The translations under genes were made by a program, and so were the position numbers. Shown one piece after another: positions 15,577-24,857 of a stretch of DNA of 64,000 bases (position 1 is the stretch's first letter; every line of letters starts with the position of its first letter). The notes beneath the pieces are model-generated. The model worked only from the letters and a program-made list of their open reading frames with translations, did no database searches and was not told where the DNA came from. The stretch spans positions 1,302,001 through 1,366,000 of the forward strand of contig NZ_WTYJ01000001.1 of assembly GCF_009827305.1 (NCBI RefSeq). The letters run 5' to 3'. The stretch is from Croceibacterium xixiisoli (lineage in GTDB: Bacteria; Pseudomonadota; Alphaproteobacteria; Sphingomonadales; Sphingomonadaceae).

Positions 15577-16887
15577 ATGGCCCTCAACGACATCGCCACC
15601 CGCGTCTACAACCACAATTTCCGCCTCGATCCGATCGTGCGCAGCCTGCTGGATACCGATTTCTACAAGCTGCTGATGCTGCAGATGATCTGGCGCGATT
15701 CCCGCGATGTGCAGGCGACCTTCTCGTTGATCAACCGCAGCAGGACCGTGCGCCTGGCCGATATCATCGATGAGGATGAACTGCGCGCCCAGCTCGATCA
15801 CGCGCGTACGCTGCGCTTCACCCGGCGCGAATTGATCTGGCTGGCGGGCAACAGCTTCTATGGCCGGCAACAGATGTTCGCGCCCGATTTCCTGGCCTGG
15901 CTGGCCGATTTCCAGCTGCCCGAATACGACCTGCGCCGAACCGGTGACGATGGGCAGTATGAACTGCATTTCGCCGGCGCCTGGACCGATACCACCATGT
16001 GGGAAATCCCCGCGCTCTCGATCATCAACGAACTCAAATCGCGCGCTGCCCTGCGCCAGCACGGCCGCTTCGCCCTCGATGTGATCTACGCCCGGGCCAA
16101 GGCGCGGCTGTGGGACAAGGTGGAACGGCTGCGGCAACTGCCCGATCTGGTGCTGGCCGATTTCGGCACCCGCCGTCGCCATGGCTATCTGTGGCAGAAC
16201 TGGTGTGTGGAGGCGCTGAAGGAAGGGCTGGGCAGCCGCTTCATCGGCACCTCCAACGTGCTGATCGCGATGAACAATGATCTGGAGGCGATCGGCACCA
16301 ATGCCCATGAACTGCCGATGGTCACCGCCGCCCTGGCCGCCAGCGATGCCGAGCTGGCACAAGCCCCCTATCGCGTGCTCGAAGCGTGGCAGCGCCACTA
16401 CAACGGCAATCTGCTGGTCGCATTGCCCGATGCCTATGGCACCACCGCCTTCCTGCGGCAGGCGCCGGCCTGGCTGGCCGAATGGACCGGCTTCCGCCCC
16501 GACAGCGCCCCGCCGATCGAAGGCGGCGAACAGATCATCCGCTGGTGGCAGGAACAGGGCGTCGACCCGCGTGAAAAGCTGCTGATCTTCTCGGACGGGA
16601 TGGACATCGACACGATCGAGACGACCTGGCGCCACTTCCACGGCCGCGTGCGGATGAGCTTCGGCTGGGGCACCAATCTGACCAATGACTTCCGCGGCTG
16701 CGACCCGGACGGCGGCGACGCGCTCGATCCGATCTCGCTGGTCTGCAAGGTCACCAGCGCCAATGGCCGCCCGGCGGTGAAACTGTCGGACAATCCGGCC
16801 AAGGCCACCGGCGACCCGGACGAGATTGCGCGCTATCTGCGCGTGTTCGGCGATGCCGACCGGGTGGAAAGCGCGGTGGCGGTGTAG
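15577..16887 (+). CDS. pncB: Nicotinate phosphoribosyltransferase
   Basis: A 436-residue enzyme that joins nicotinate and PRPP to nicotinate mononucleotide in the Preiss-Handler NAD-salvage pathway. The N-terminus [14 protein letters not shown] is the family signature. [13 protein letters not shown] carries the conserved Arg/His region, including the histidine that is phosphorylated in E. coli Pnc[10 protein letters not shown] and [10 protein letters not shown] form the PRPP-binding part. It starts 9 bases after the kinase-like gene and ends the operon. Together with the divergent nicotinamidase it gives nicotinamide-to-NaMN salvage. Confidence 0.95.
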   Translation: MALNDIATRVYNHNFRLDPIVRSLLDTDFYKLLMLQMIWRDSRDVQATFSLINRSRTVRLADIIDEDELRAQLDHARTLRFTRRELIWLAGNSFYGRQQMFAPDFLAWLADFQLPEYDLRRTGDDGQYELHFAGAWTDTTMWEIPALSIINELKSRAALRQHGRFALDVIYARAKARLWDKVERLRQLPDLVLADFGTRRRHGYLWQNWCVEALKEGLGSRFIGTSNVLIAMNNDLEAIGTNAHELPMVTAALAASDAELAQAPYRVLEAWQRHYNGNLLVALPDAYGTTAFLRQAPAWLAEWTGFRPDSAPPIEGGEQIIRWWQEQGVDPREKLLIFSDGMDIDTIETTWRHFHGRVRMSFGWGTNLTNDFRGCDPDGGDALDPISLVCKVTSANGRPAVKLSDNPAKATGDPDEIARYLRVFGDADRVESAVAV

Positions 16888-16923
16888 GAAAGGGGCAGGG
16901 CGGCTCAGGCAGTCCTGCCTACC

Positions 16924-17037
16924 CTTCGACAGGCTCAGGGTGAACGGATGTTGTTATGGGACCGGCATAAATGACAGCGTGTTCGCCTACCACATTCGCC
17001 CACCCACCACATCCGCTCGGCCTGAGCCCGTCGAAGG
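16924..17037. repeat. Inverted pair of TTCGAC...CTCAGG dispersed repeats
   Basis: CTTCGACAGGCTCAGGG (start of 16924-16950, ending GAACGGATG) and an inverted copy at 17010-17037 (CATCCGCTCGGCCTGAGC... ending GTCGAAGG) match over about 27 bases with four or five differences. They flank about 60 bases without features. This repeat family is widespread in intergenic DNA of sphingomonads. The pair could fold into a long hairpin behind pncB. Confidence 0.75.
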
Positions 17038-17112
17038 CCAGCCACAAGGCTTGCGAAGCCAACCCGCTTCCCATCCGCAAGAACCAGATATTTGATAAAA
17101 CGTAAAAAAACT

Positions 17113-17134
17113 CCCCTCCCGCTTGCGGGAGGGG
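17113..17134. repeat. REP-like palindrome, second copy
   Basis: CCCCTCCCGC-TT-GCGGGAGGGG is identical to the element at 11436-11457, and both are followed by C-G/T-GGGGGTGGGCA and preceded by an extra CT. It lies between convergent pncB and the antiporter gene. Confidence 0.8.
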
Positions 17135-17172
17135 CCGGGGGTGGGCAGCGGAGCCACCACCCCCGAAACCCC

Positions 17173-18804
17173 TCACGCCGTATAGCGCGCTTCCATCAAA
17201 TCCAGCTCGGTCACGATCTTGCGCGCCGCTTCGCTGCCCAGTTCGCGCCGGCGTACCCGGCGGAAGATCTCGGTCCGCTCCGCCTTCAGCGCGGCCAGCC
17301 GCAGATCGCGCTCCACCGCCTTCATCAGCAGCAACTCGTCGCGATGATCGTCATCGTCATTTTCCAGATGCTCGATCCGCTGGCGATAGAGATCCATGAT
17401 CCGCGCCGCTGAGGTGACGTAAAGGTCAGCATCGCCGCGCCCGTCGGCCATGCTGTGCTGGGCGCGTTCGACCGCCGCGATGGCAGCTTCGGCAGCGGCG
17501 ATGCGGGCGGCGTCTTCTTCGGGCGTGTGGCCATGCTCATCGGGCATTTCCAGCCCGCGCAGCAGCCAAGGCAGGCCGATGCTGGCCACGAACAGCGAAG
17601 TGATGATCACCCCCATCGCCAGGAAGATCGCCAAATCGCGCGCCGGGAAGGCGGATCCATCATTCATCACCAGCGGAATGGTCAGCACACCGGCCAGGGT
17701 GATCGCCCCGCGCACCCCGGAAAAGGACATGGCGCCAACGATCCGCCAATTGGGCGACTTGCGCCGCTCGCCCGCACGGAAGAGCGTCAGCTGGAACGAC
17801 AGCCACACCCAGGCGAACCGCAGCCCTGCCAGCCCCAGGCTGATCGCCAGCACATAGATGCCCAGCCACCAGGGTTCGTGATGGCCGGTCAGCCGCACGG
17901 TATCGGCCGCATTGGCCAGAATGGCGGGCAGCTGTTCGCCCAGCAGCACGAAGATCACCCCGTTCAGCGTGAACTGGATCACATCCCACACCGAATTGCG
18001 CCGCATCCGGGTGTTGGCCTCGATCTGGCCGCGCACTTCGACGAAGCCCATGGTCAGCCCGGCGGCCACGGCTGCCAGAATGCCCGAACAGTGCAGATGC
18101 TCTGCCGCCAGATAGGATCCGAAGGGGATCAGCAGGCTGACCAGGATCTGCGCCCCGCCATCCTCACCATAACGCTGTGAAAACCAGTTCTTGGCCCGCG
18201 CCACGGCCCAGGTGAAACCGACGCCGATGGCAATGCCGCCAAATGCAACCCACAGGAAATTGAGCGCTGCGTCATAGACAGAGAATGTGCCGGTCAGCGC
18301 GGCAGCAATGGCAAAGCGCAGGCACACCAGGCCCGAGGCGTCGTTCAGCAGCGATTCCCCTTCCAGAATATGCAGCATGCGCTTGGGGATCGGCACCCGC
18401 TGCGCAATCGCGGATACAGCGATCGGGTCGGTCGGGGAAACCACCGCTGCCAGGGCGAATGCCACCGCCAGCGGCATGGCCGGGATCATCCAGTGAATGA
18501 ACAGCCCCATGCCCACCACTGTCAGGATCACCAGCCCCAGCGCCAGTTCCACCACCGTCTTGCCGTCCTTGAACAATTCTTCGCGCGGGATGCGCCATCC
18601 ATCCAGGAACAGCAGCGGCGGCAGGAACAGCAGGAAGAAGATCTGCGGATCAAGCTCCACCTTCCACCCCGATACCATGCCGATCAGCCCGCCCAGGGCG
18701 ATCTGGAACAAAGGCACCGGCAGCGGAATGGGGATCATGCGTGACGCGATCCCGCTGACGATGACCGCCAGCAACAGCAACAGGACAATGGTGATGGTTT
18801 CCAA
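17173..18804 (-). CDS. CPA1-family Na+/H+ antiporter
   Basis: A 543-residue monovalent cation/proton antiporter of the inner membrane, with about twelve membrane segments followed by a 130-residue soluble tail rich in Arg/Glu helices. The transport-site motifs VVSPTDPIAVSAIA and LEGESLLNDASGLV, and the helix FSGVRGAITLAG, are classic CPA1 (NhaP/NHE) features. The start is taken as a TTG at 18804, 6 bases after GGGAG, which places the first membrane helix at the N-terminus. The open frame upstream (to 19023) is Arg-rich and unlikely to be translated. It lies downstream of a 357-base gap. Confidence 0.88.
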   Translation of the reverse strand: METITIVLLLLLAVIVSGIASRMIPIPLPVPLFQIALGGLIGMVSGWKVELDPQIFFLLFLPPLLFLDGWRIPREELFKDGKTVVELALGLVILTVVGMGLFIHWMIPAMPLAVAFALAAVVSPTDPIAVSAIAQRVPIPKRMLHILEGESLLNDASGLVCLRFAIAAALTGTFSVYDAALNFLWVAFGGIAIGVGFTWAVARAKNWFSQRYGEDGGAQILVSLLIPFGSYLAAEHLHCSGILAAVAAGLTMGFVEVRGQIEANTRMRRNSVWDVIQFTLNGVIFVLLGEQLPAILANAADTVRLTGHHEPWWLGIYVLAISLGLAGLRFAWVWLSFQLTLFRAGERRKSPNWRIVGAMSFSGVRGAITLAGVLTIPLVMNDGSAFPARDLAIFLAMGVIITSLFVASIGLPWLLRGLEMPDEHGHTPEEDAARIAAAEAAIAAVERAQHSMADGRGDADLYVTSAARIMDLYRQRIEHLENDDDDHRDELLLMKAVERDLRLAALKAERTEIFRRVRRRELGSEAARKIVTELDLMEARYTA

Positions 18805-19161
18805 GAATGTCTCCCTACGGTCAGTTGGAGGATCCCGGTCCGGACGGATCGCGATCGCGGCAAAAGATCGGGCGATTTCGGCGCAGGTGAACACACCTGC
18901 CAACAATGAAATCGCGGCGTGCGATCTCACGGCAGATGGAACCATCCGCTGGGTCGGAAATCGCGGCAAGCGGATTGCTGCAGGACGCGGCATTCCGTCG
19001 ATGTGGGTTGGAACCGCCAGCATGCCGGCGGATCAGCGATGACCGGAGTATTGAGGGGAAACTGCCCGGGCGCAAGGGCGAAACGAGTGTTTTTTGCGAT
19101 TGGTTGATGACGTGGCTGGGGCCTGCGCTCAAGCCGTCGCGCGGGCCAAATCGACCGGGCG
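18805..19161. other. Gene-free stretch upstream of the antiporter gene
   Basis: No gene, RNA fold or convincing repeat is visible in these 357 bases. They should contain the promoter of the antiporter gene (minus strand) and the 3' end of the lipoprotein transcript. Short open frames present on both strands have the composition of non-coding high-GC DNA. Confidence 0.5.
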
Positions 19162-19962
19162 TCAGTCTTCCGAAAAACCCTCCGGCGTCATGGTCGTGTC
19201 GCGCATGTCATTGGTGGACATTTTCTGCATGTCGCGATGCACCGCGTCGGACAATTCGCGCATCTGATCGGGGTAGGGGCCGCGCACATAGGCTTCTTCC
19301 AGCCACAGCCCGGCCGTGATCAGCCGCAGATCGGCCTGGATCTGGCGCTGTTCGTCATTCTGCCGTTCCAGCGGATCACCGCGCAGCTTGGCCGTCACCT
19401 GCCGCAGGATCGCGGCATGGTCGGCCGGGGTCAGCTTGCGGCCATTGGCCAGTTCCCATGCCACGCCGAACATCAGCGCGGTGGGCCCGGCCAGATTGTC
19501 GGCCGGATAATTGCGCGCCGCCAGTTCGCGCTGCCAGACGTTGCGCACCTTGCCCGATCGAACGAATTCGCCGGCATCGGCCAGCGCAAACCGCAGGGTG
19601 AAATCCTTGGCCAACTGCCCGGCCATCGCCGTTTCCACCCGCCCGGTCAGCCTGTCCGACCGGTCGAACGGAATGCCCGCACGCGGATCGTCACTGGCTG
19701 CCACCTGCGCCGTGTCGGCGGGCGGATTGGCCTGTGCCTCGGCCGCCGGCTGCGGCGCGGCCCCGTCGAACCCTTCGGCAAACAGCGTGGGCACGATGCT
19801 GACATCCACCTCTTCCTCGTCATCGGAACGCGAACAGCCGCTCGCCAGAAGCAGCATGATGGGCAGCAGCCCGGCCCATGCGCGACCCGTGTGAGCGAAT
19901 GTGCGATCCCTTGTGCGAAGAAGCGTCAAACCCGATCCTCTCTTGCCATCACGCGGCATCAT
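19162..19962 (-). CDS. Predicted lipoprotein of unknown function
   Basis: A 266-residue protein with a lipobox LLASGC at about residues 38-43, giving an acylated cysteine followed by an acidic stretch (RSDDEEEVD). The mature part has a low-complexity Ala/Pro/Gln linker, then an alpha-helical domain (AGQLAKDFTLRFALADAGEF, WQRELAARNYPADNLAGPTALMFGVAWELANG). No family recognised. The n-region before the lipobox is unusually long, so the true start may be internal. No partner gene is adjacent on the same strand. Confidence 0.65.
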   Translation of the reverse strand: MMPRDGKRGSGLTLLRTRDRTFAHTGRAWAGLLPIMLLLASGCSRSDDEEEVDVSIVPTLFAEGFDGAAPQPAAEAQANPPADTAQVAASDDPRAGIPFDRSDRLTGRVETAMAGQLAKDFTLRFALADAGEFVRSGKVRNVWQRELAARNYPADNLAGPTALMFGVAWELANGRKLTPADHAAILRQVTAKLRGDPLERQNDEQRQIQADLRLITAGLWLEEAYVRGPYPDQMRELSDAVHRDMQKMSTNDMRDTTMTPEGFSED

Positions 19963-20097
19963 CCGCCGATTTTCCTGTTCTGAAATAGTTGTTCCGATGA
20001 ATCGATCCCTGGCAGCGATGGGGCGTTGCCGGAACGGCGCGGGGCAATCCGGCGTTCAGGGGCAAACCGGTCAAATCGCCGGTGAAGGAGAGATGCC

Positions 20098-20604
20098 GTG
20101 CGAAACTGTCTTTTCGGTCTGGCCCTGGCGATGACCGCCGCCGGTGCCCTGCAGGCGCAGGAAGTGTCCGTGCCATCCGTCACCACCGCCAGCCCGGGCG
20201 GTTATGCCAATCCGCTGCAGCTGGATACCGATCGTTATCAGCGCGAACAGCGCGGCAACAATCGCAGCGAACGCCGGGCGCAGACCCGCGAATGTTCGGC
20301 CGATGCGCTGCCGGCGGCCGATCGCCAGCGGATGGAGGCGGAATATGCCCGCCGTTTCCGGTCTGATGGCAAGGCCAGCGCAGATGCCTGGGTGCGCGAA
20401 CAGGGCAAGCAGTTCCATCTGCGGCTGGTGGCAGAAGGTGTCTGCCTCGATCCGGCGGCAGGCAATCGTTCCGGCACGCAGACCGCCCGCAATGACCGGT
20501 CGGAATCCGGTGAGGGCTGCAAGATGGTGATGCGTCCGGTTGCCGGGCTGGGCGGCGGGCCGATGACCATGGGCATGGTCCCCGATTGCGGTGACGACGA
20601 CTGA
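20098..20604 (+). CDS. Small secreted protein of unknown function
   Basis: A 168-residue protein with a signal peptide (FGLALAMTAAGALQAQ, cleavage after LQA). The mature protein is hydrophilic and Arg/Gln-rich, has four Cys (RECSA, EGVCLD, EGCKM, VPDCG) that could form two disulfides, and ends in an acidic tail. The GTG start is supported by AAGGAGA six bases before it. I do not recognise a family. It is divergent from the lipoprotein gene. Confidence 0.65.
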   Translation: MRNCLFGLALAMTAAGALQAQEVSVPSVTTASPGGYANPLQLDTDRYQREQRGNNRSERRAQTRECSADALPAADRQRMEAEYARRFRSDGKASADAWVREQGKQFHLRLVAEGVCLDPAAGNRSGTQTARNDRSESGEGCKMVMRPVAGLGGGPMTMGMVPDCGDDD

Positions 20605-20641
20605 TCGGTCGACCACTATTGCTTGATGGAGCGGGGCTCAC

Positions 20642-21682
20642 CTAATCGTGATGCCCCGGCACCTTCGGCTCCCGCCCCAGCACCTGCCCGATATAGAGAT
20701 GCTGGATCATGATATAGACCACCACCGTCAGCGGGGCGGCCAGGATCACCCCCAGCGGGCCGAACAGCGCCCCGGCGGCGAAGATCGAAAACAGCAGCAC
20801 CAGCGGTGGCAGTTCCACCGCGCGTTTCTGCACCAGCGGCGTGATGACATAGCCTTCCAGCTGCTGGATCACGACATACAGCACCAGCGTCCATAGCCCG
20901 GTGGTGGGATCGACCGACAGGCCCAGGATGATCGCCGGAATGGCCGCCAGAATCGGCCCGACATAGGGGATCAGTTCCAGCACCGCCGCGATGATCGCCA
21001 GCGCTGCGGCTGACGGCACGCCGATCATCGTCAGCCCGACATAGGACAGCACGCCCACGAACACGCTCGCCACGGCCTGCCCGGCCAGCCACAGCTTCAG
21101 CCCATTGCCGCTGTCATCCAGCGTGCGGGCGGCCACCGGCTCGGCCGATCGGGGCAGCAGCCGCAGCACGCCCTTGCGATAGAATTCGGGATTGGCGGCC
21201 AGGAAGATCGCCCCCACCAGCACCAGCAGCATATCGGTCAGCACGCCGCCCGCCGTCAGCACGAAGCCGCCGGCGCGCTGGAATATGGTGGAGGCCTGCT
21301 GCGATGCCGCCTGCGCCACGGCCTGCAGATCGAAGTCCAGCCCCCAGCGGTTCAGCTGCCGCTGCACCTGCGTCGCGGCGCCGGGAAACTGTTCATAGAG
21401 CAGGGCGAACTGGCTGGAGATCAACCCGCCGAAAATCCACAGCAATCCTGCCAGCGCGCCGAAGATGCACAGCACCGCAATTGTCGTGGCGATGCCCTGG
21501 CTCAAGCCGATCCGTTCGAATTGTCGCGCGATCAGCCGGATGACCACCGCCACCACCACCGATCCGAACAGCAGCAACAGCAGATAGGTCATCTTGTAGG
21601 TCAGCGCGACCAGGGCCAGCAGTGCGATCAGCACCAGTACCCGGCGCACGAATTCCGCCATGCTGCCCCGTTCGCCCATCAT
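20642..21682 (-). CDS. AI-2E family permease
   Basis: A 346-residue inner-membrane protein of the AI-2 exporter superfamily (TqsA/PerM type) with seven to eight membrane segments and the central soluble loop between the third and fourth helices. GNGLKLWLAGQAVASVFVG, LELIPYVGPILAAIPAII and GALFGPLGVILAAPLTVV are the conserved C-terminal signatures. The transported molecule is not known, and annotation as an autoinducer exporter would be over-interpretation because related proteins move ions or glycolipids. The start is one of two adjacent ATGs after GGGAG. Confidence 0.9.
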   Translation of the reverse strand: MMGERGSMAEFVRRVLVLIALLALVALTYKMTYLLLLLFGSVVVAVVIRLIARQFERIGLSQGIATTIAVLCIFGALAGLLWIFGGLISSQFALLYEQFPGAATQVQRQLNRWGLDFDLQAVAQAASQQASTIFQRAGGFVLTAGGVLTDMLLVLVGAIFLAANPEFYRKGVLRLLPRSAEPVAARTLDDSGNGLKLWLAGQAVASVFVGVLSYVGLTMIGVPSAAALAIIAAVLELIPYVGPILAAIPAIILGLSVDPTTGLWTLVLYVVIQQLEGYVITPLVQKRAVELPPLVLLFSIFAAGALFGPLGVILAAPLTVVVYIMIQHLYIGQVLGREPKVPGHHD

Positions 21683-21848
21683 TTGCTCCCGCTGTTTTGA
21701 ACCCAACGCGTTCCGGCGTGGTTTTGTGCCCAGTGTGCAGGGATGGCTTGTCAGATCGTTGTAAAATTAATCGAAAATTTGAACATTTGATTCAGCTTGC
21801 AGCAGTCGGTTGAACTCGGCGTCCTGCGGCACTTGTCGATCTGAAAAT

Positions 21849-23729
21849 ATGACCTGTCCATGTGACGCCTTGATGGGAAAGCATCGTGTTTTGATGGGAT
21901 CGTGGGCGCGACTGACACGCTTCGTGATTGGCATCTGTCTTGTCATGGCGATGCCGGTGCCAGCGGCGGCCTATTGCCTGGGCAGCGATGATGCCTTGGC
22001 AGAACGGATGATGCGGGAAGCCAGCCGCAATCCGGTTTCGGCCATTCGCAAGATTGATCAGGCCATTGCAGCCACTCCTGCCGAACAGCGCGACCGCATG
22101 GTTCGTTTGCAAATTGTGCGCAATCACGCTCGCCAGATGGCACTGCACCTGGATGGCGATTTTCTCAGCTTCGCCGAAATGGAAACAAAGCGGCTGTCCG
22201 ACGATCAGCCCCTGTGGGTGATGCTGCGTCTGTGGGCCATCGACGCGCAGGATGGGCGGCAAAGAGATGCGATCAAGTCCATCATGCCGCAAATCCAGGC
22301 CTTGCCCGATACGAGCCCGGCGGGAATGTGCGCGCGATCGCTGGCGGCATTGTTCCTGCTGAACAGCGATTATCCCGAAGACGGTTTTCCCCTTGCCGCA
22401 GATGCCTATCGCAACAGCGCCGCCGGCAACAGGCCGGGGGAACACGCCATCGCGGCCTCCATCCTGGCGCAGATCGTTCGCTATCAGGGGGATTATCGCT
22501 ACGCCATCGCTCTCAATACAGAGGCTCTCCGCCATTTTGAGCGCCAGGGTCTCAACGATCTGATCGTGAATGAGCTGTATATCCGCGGCTGGGTTTTCTG
22601 GCGCCAGGGGCAGCATGAATTGGCTTTGGCTGATTTCGAAAGATCACGCGCGCTCGCGATTTCAATCGGCAATCCTCTGGCGCGCGATCTGGCCGATACA
22701 GGATTGTGTGTTGCCACGCTGAAAACGGGGCCTCGGTCAGAAGCGATACGGCTGTGCGAGCGCGCTTATCGCGGAATGATCGGGGTAGGCAGCGCCTATG
22801 AATCACGGATCGCTGCGATCTATGCGGAAATTCTGGTCGATGAAGGGCAGCCAGGCGAAGCGCTGGCTATGCTCGACCGGTTGATCACGCACGATGATGG
22901 CTCCCTGGGATCCTTCTATCTTCCCGATGTCCATGCAACGCGCGGCAAGGCCTATGCAGCGCTGGGCGACAATGCGCGCGCCTTTGCCGACATGACCCGC
23001 GCCAACGAATTGATGCAACAGCGGGAAGATCAGGCCGCGATCAAGAGCATGGCGGTCACCCGCGCCCGGTTTCGGGCCGAAGAATTGCAGAACAGCCTGA
23101 CGGTGCAGGAGGTTCACCATCGGCAGGATATTCGCCTGTTTGCCTTTGCTGGCGCGATGGGGGCGATCATCATAGCTCTGTTGGGGGCCTTGGCCTTTCT
23201 CCTTTACCGTCAGCGCCGGCTTTATCGGGAACAGGCCACGGTGGATCAATTGACCGGTCTGCCCAACCGTCGACATGCGGAAGAGCGGGCGACAGCGATC
23301 ATTGCCCATGCTGCGACACGGGGCCGGCAAGCTTGTGTTGCAATTCTCGACCTCGATCATTTCAAGCTTTGCAATGACAGTCATGGCCATGATGCGGGCG
23401 ACGATGCGTTGCGGACCTTCGCTGGCGTGGTCCGGCAAACCATGCGGCCCGGCGATTTCTTCGGCCGCTGGGGCGGGGAAGAGTTTCTGATGGTTATCCC
23501 GCAGGGCGGCGTGGCGGAGATGCGCGTTCTGCTCTATCGTGTCGCGGCGGAGGCTGAAACGGCCCCGATCGCGCTGGCGCCCGATTTCGTCCTGCGGTTC
23601 AGCGGTGGCGCGGTCGAAGTTCCTCAGGGCGGGGCGTCCCTGGCGGAGGTGATCGCCGAGGCTGATCGTCTGCTTTATGCGGCCAAGGCGTCAGGCCGCG
23701 GCCGTGTGCATTACGGCCCCAATCCGTAG
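21849..23729 (+). CDS. TPR and GGDEF membrane diguanylate cyclase
   Basis: A 626-residue protein: signal peptide, a periplasmic helical region of tetratricopeptide-like repeats (about 80-400; ELYIRGWVFWRQGQHELALADFERSRAL), one membrane helix near 431-455, and a cytoplasmic GGDEF domain. The catalytic loop reads GGEEF at 542-546, an active variant, and a product-inhibition I-site RPGD lies five residues before it. It should make c-di-GMP from two GTP in response to a periplasmic signal. The exact start is unclear; ATGs at 21849, 21873-area and 21894-area all precede the hydrophobic segment. No phosphodiesterase is nearby. Confidence 0.9.
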   Translation: MTCPCDALMGKHRVLMGSWARLTRFVIGICLVMAMPVPAAAYCLGSDDALAERMMREASRNPVSAIRKIDQAIAATPAEQRDRMVRLQIVRNHARQMALHLDGDFLSFAEMETKRLSDDQPLWVMLRLWAIDAQDGRQRDAIKSIMPQIQALPDTSPAGMCARSLAALFLLNSDYPEDGFPLAADAYRNSAAGNRPGEHAIAASILAQIVRYQGDYRYAIALNTEALRHFERQGLNDLIVNELYIRGWVFWRQGQHELALADFERSRALAISIGNPLARDLADTGLCVATLKTGPRSEAIRLCERAYRGMIGVGSAYESRIAAIYAEILVDEGQPGEALAMLDRLITHDDGSLGSFYLPDVHATRGKAYAALGDNARAFADMTRANELMQQREDQAAIKSMAVTRARFRAEELQNSLTVQEVHHRQDIRLFAFAGAMGAIIIALLGALAFLLYRQRRLYREQATVDQLTGLPNRRHAEERATAIIAHAATRGRQACVAILDLDHFKLCNDSHGHDAGDDALRTFAGVVRQTMRPGDFFGRWGGEEFLMVIPQGGVAEMRVLLYRVAAEAETAPIALAPDFVLRFSGGAVEVPQGGASLAEVIAEADRLLYAAKASGRGRVHYGPNP

Positions 23730-23741
23730 CAAGCGCCACAT

Positions 23742-24836
23742 TCAACCTACTGGCGGAAGTCTTGCCTGCACGCTTTCGGGAAACAATTGCATGATCCGCC
23801 GCCGGATGATCTGCCACCAGGCAGACAGCGCCAGCAGCGCCGAACCGATCACCAGCGCCGTCAGCGCCACATTCAGTTCCACCGCGCCATAGAGCTGGAA
23901 CAGCTGGGCCAGCGCGATCAGCACATAGGCGAGCGCCGACACCAGCAGCGCCCGCCGGTCCACTGCCAGGGCAATCGCGGCAAAACCGACATAGATCGCC
24001 AGCACGCCGATGGCGGTCACCATGCTGATGCTCTCCCCGCTCGTCACGCCCATCCAGTGGAACAGCGGATGGGCGATCAGCGGCGCGGCCACCAGGTGCA
24101 GCCAGAATGCGATATCGGATCGCTGGGTGGTCCGCGCCCGGTCGGACATGTCCCACCACATGGCATAGGCGAACACGCCGATCCCGCAGATCAGCGCCGC
24201 CGGGGCGATCAGCGCATTGTCGTCCCATGGCTGGTTGCGCAGCGCCGCGACGGAGGCGAGCACGAACAGCGTCAACGCCGCAACGGCGGCTGCAATCGTG
24301 ATCGCCACATGGAACCGGCGCCAGTGCAGCAGGGCGCCGATGCCGGCTGCGGCTGCAGCAGCGATCTGCATCACGGCAATCTGCCAGGGATGGTGTTGCC
24401 AGCTTTCGTATCTTTGCCGTTCGCCGGCGTAATCGTAATATTCGACGAGGCGGTGTTGCGGGATCGCCTGCTCCAGCCCGGACAGGACCGCCAGGCCCAG
24501 GCCCACCACGAAGGCTATCAGCAGCACGATCGATGGCAGCGCCATGCGCCGCTTGCGGGTGAAGGCCTCGGCCATGGCCCAGGCTGCGATGGCGACAAAG
24601 ATCCCGCTGCAGGCCGCCAGGGGCAGCGGCTTGCCGACAGCAGCAGCGGCGAAGATCACCAGCAGGCAGGCAATGGTGACGAAGATATCGTTGAACCCGG
24701 TGATCAGGCGGAACTGTTCCTCGTCCACCGCTGGGCTGGCATTGATCCGGGCGACATGATCGCGCAGCGCCTGCGCCGCCTCGGCACTGATCGCGCCGGC
24801 TGTCACTGCGGACTGAACATCGCTCTCGCTATACAT
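23742..24836 (-). CDS. Multi-spanning membrane protein (DUF2157/DUF4401-like)
   Basis: A 364-residue protein with a soluble N-terminal helix-rich head (MYSESDVQSAVTAGAISAEAAQALRDHV) followed by about ten membrane segments. This layout of a short cytoplasmic head reading like a transcription-factor helix and many hydrophobic helices resembles DUF2157/DUF4401 proteins, whose function is unknown. It converges on the GGDEF gene and lies just downstream of an MFS gene on the same strand (21-base gap), so it may share that transcript. Confidence 0.7.
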   Translation of the reverse strand: MYSESDVQSAVTAGAISAEAAQALRDHVARINASPAVDEEQFRLITGFNDIFVTIACLLVIFAAAAVGKPLPLAACSGIFVAIAAWAMAEAFTRKRRMALPSIVLLIAFVVGLGLAVLSGLEQAIPQHRLVEYYDYAGERQRYESWQHHPWQIAVMQIAAAAAAGIGALLHWRRFHVAITIAAAVAALTLFVLASVAALRNQPWDDNALIAPAALICGIGVFAYAMWWDMSDRARTTQRSDIAFWLHLVAAPLIAHPLFHWMGVTSGESISMVTAIGVLAIYVGFAAIALAVDRRALLVSALAYVLIALAQLFQLYGAVELNVALTALVIGSALLALSAWWQIIRRRIMQLFPESVQARLPPVG

Positions 24837-24857
24837 CGCATCCCCTGTCGGCTGCTT

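Noticed and set aside
18821-19132. Short frames upstream of the antiporter gene and the N-terminal extension of its frame to 19023
   Set aside because: No RBS, non-coding composition, and the first membrane helix fits the TTG start.
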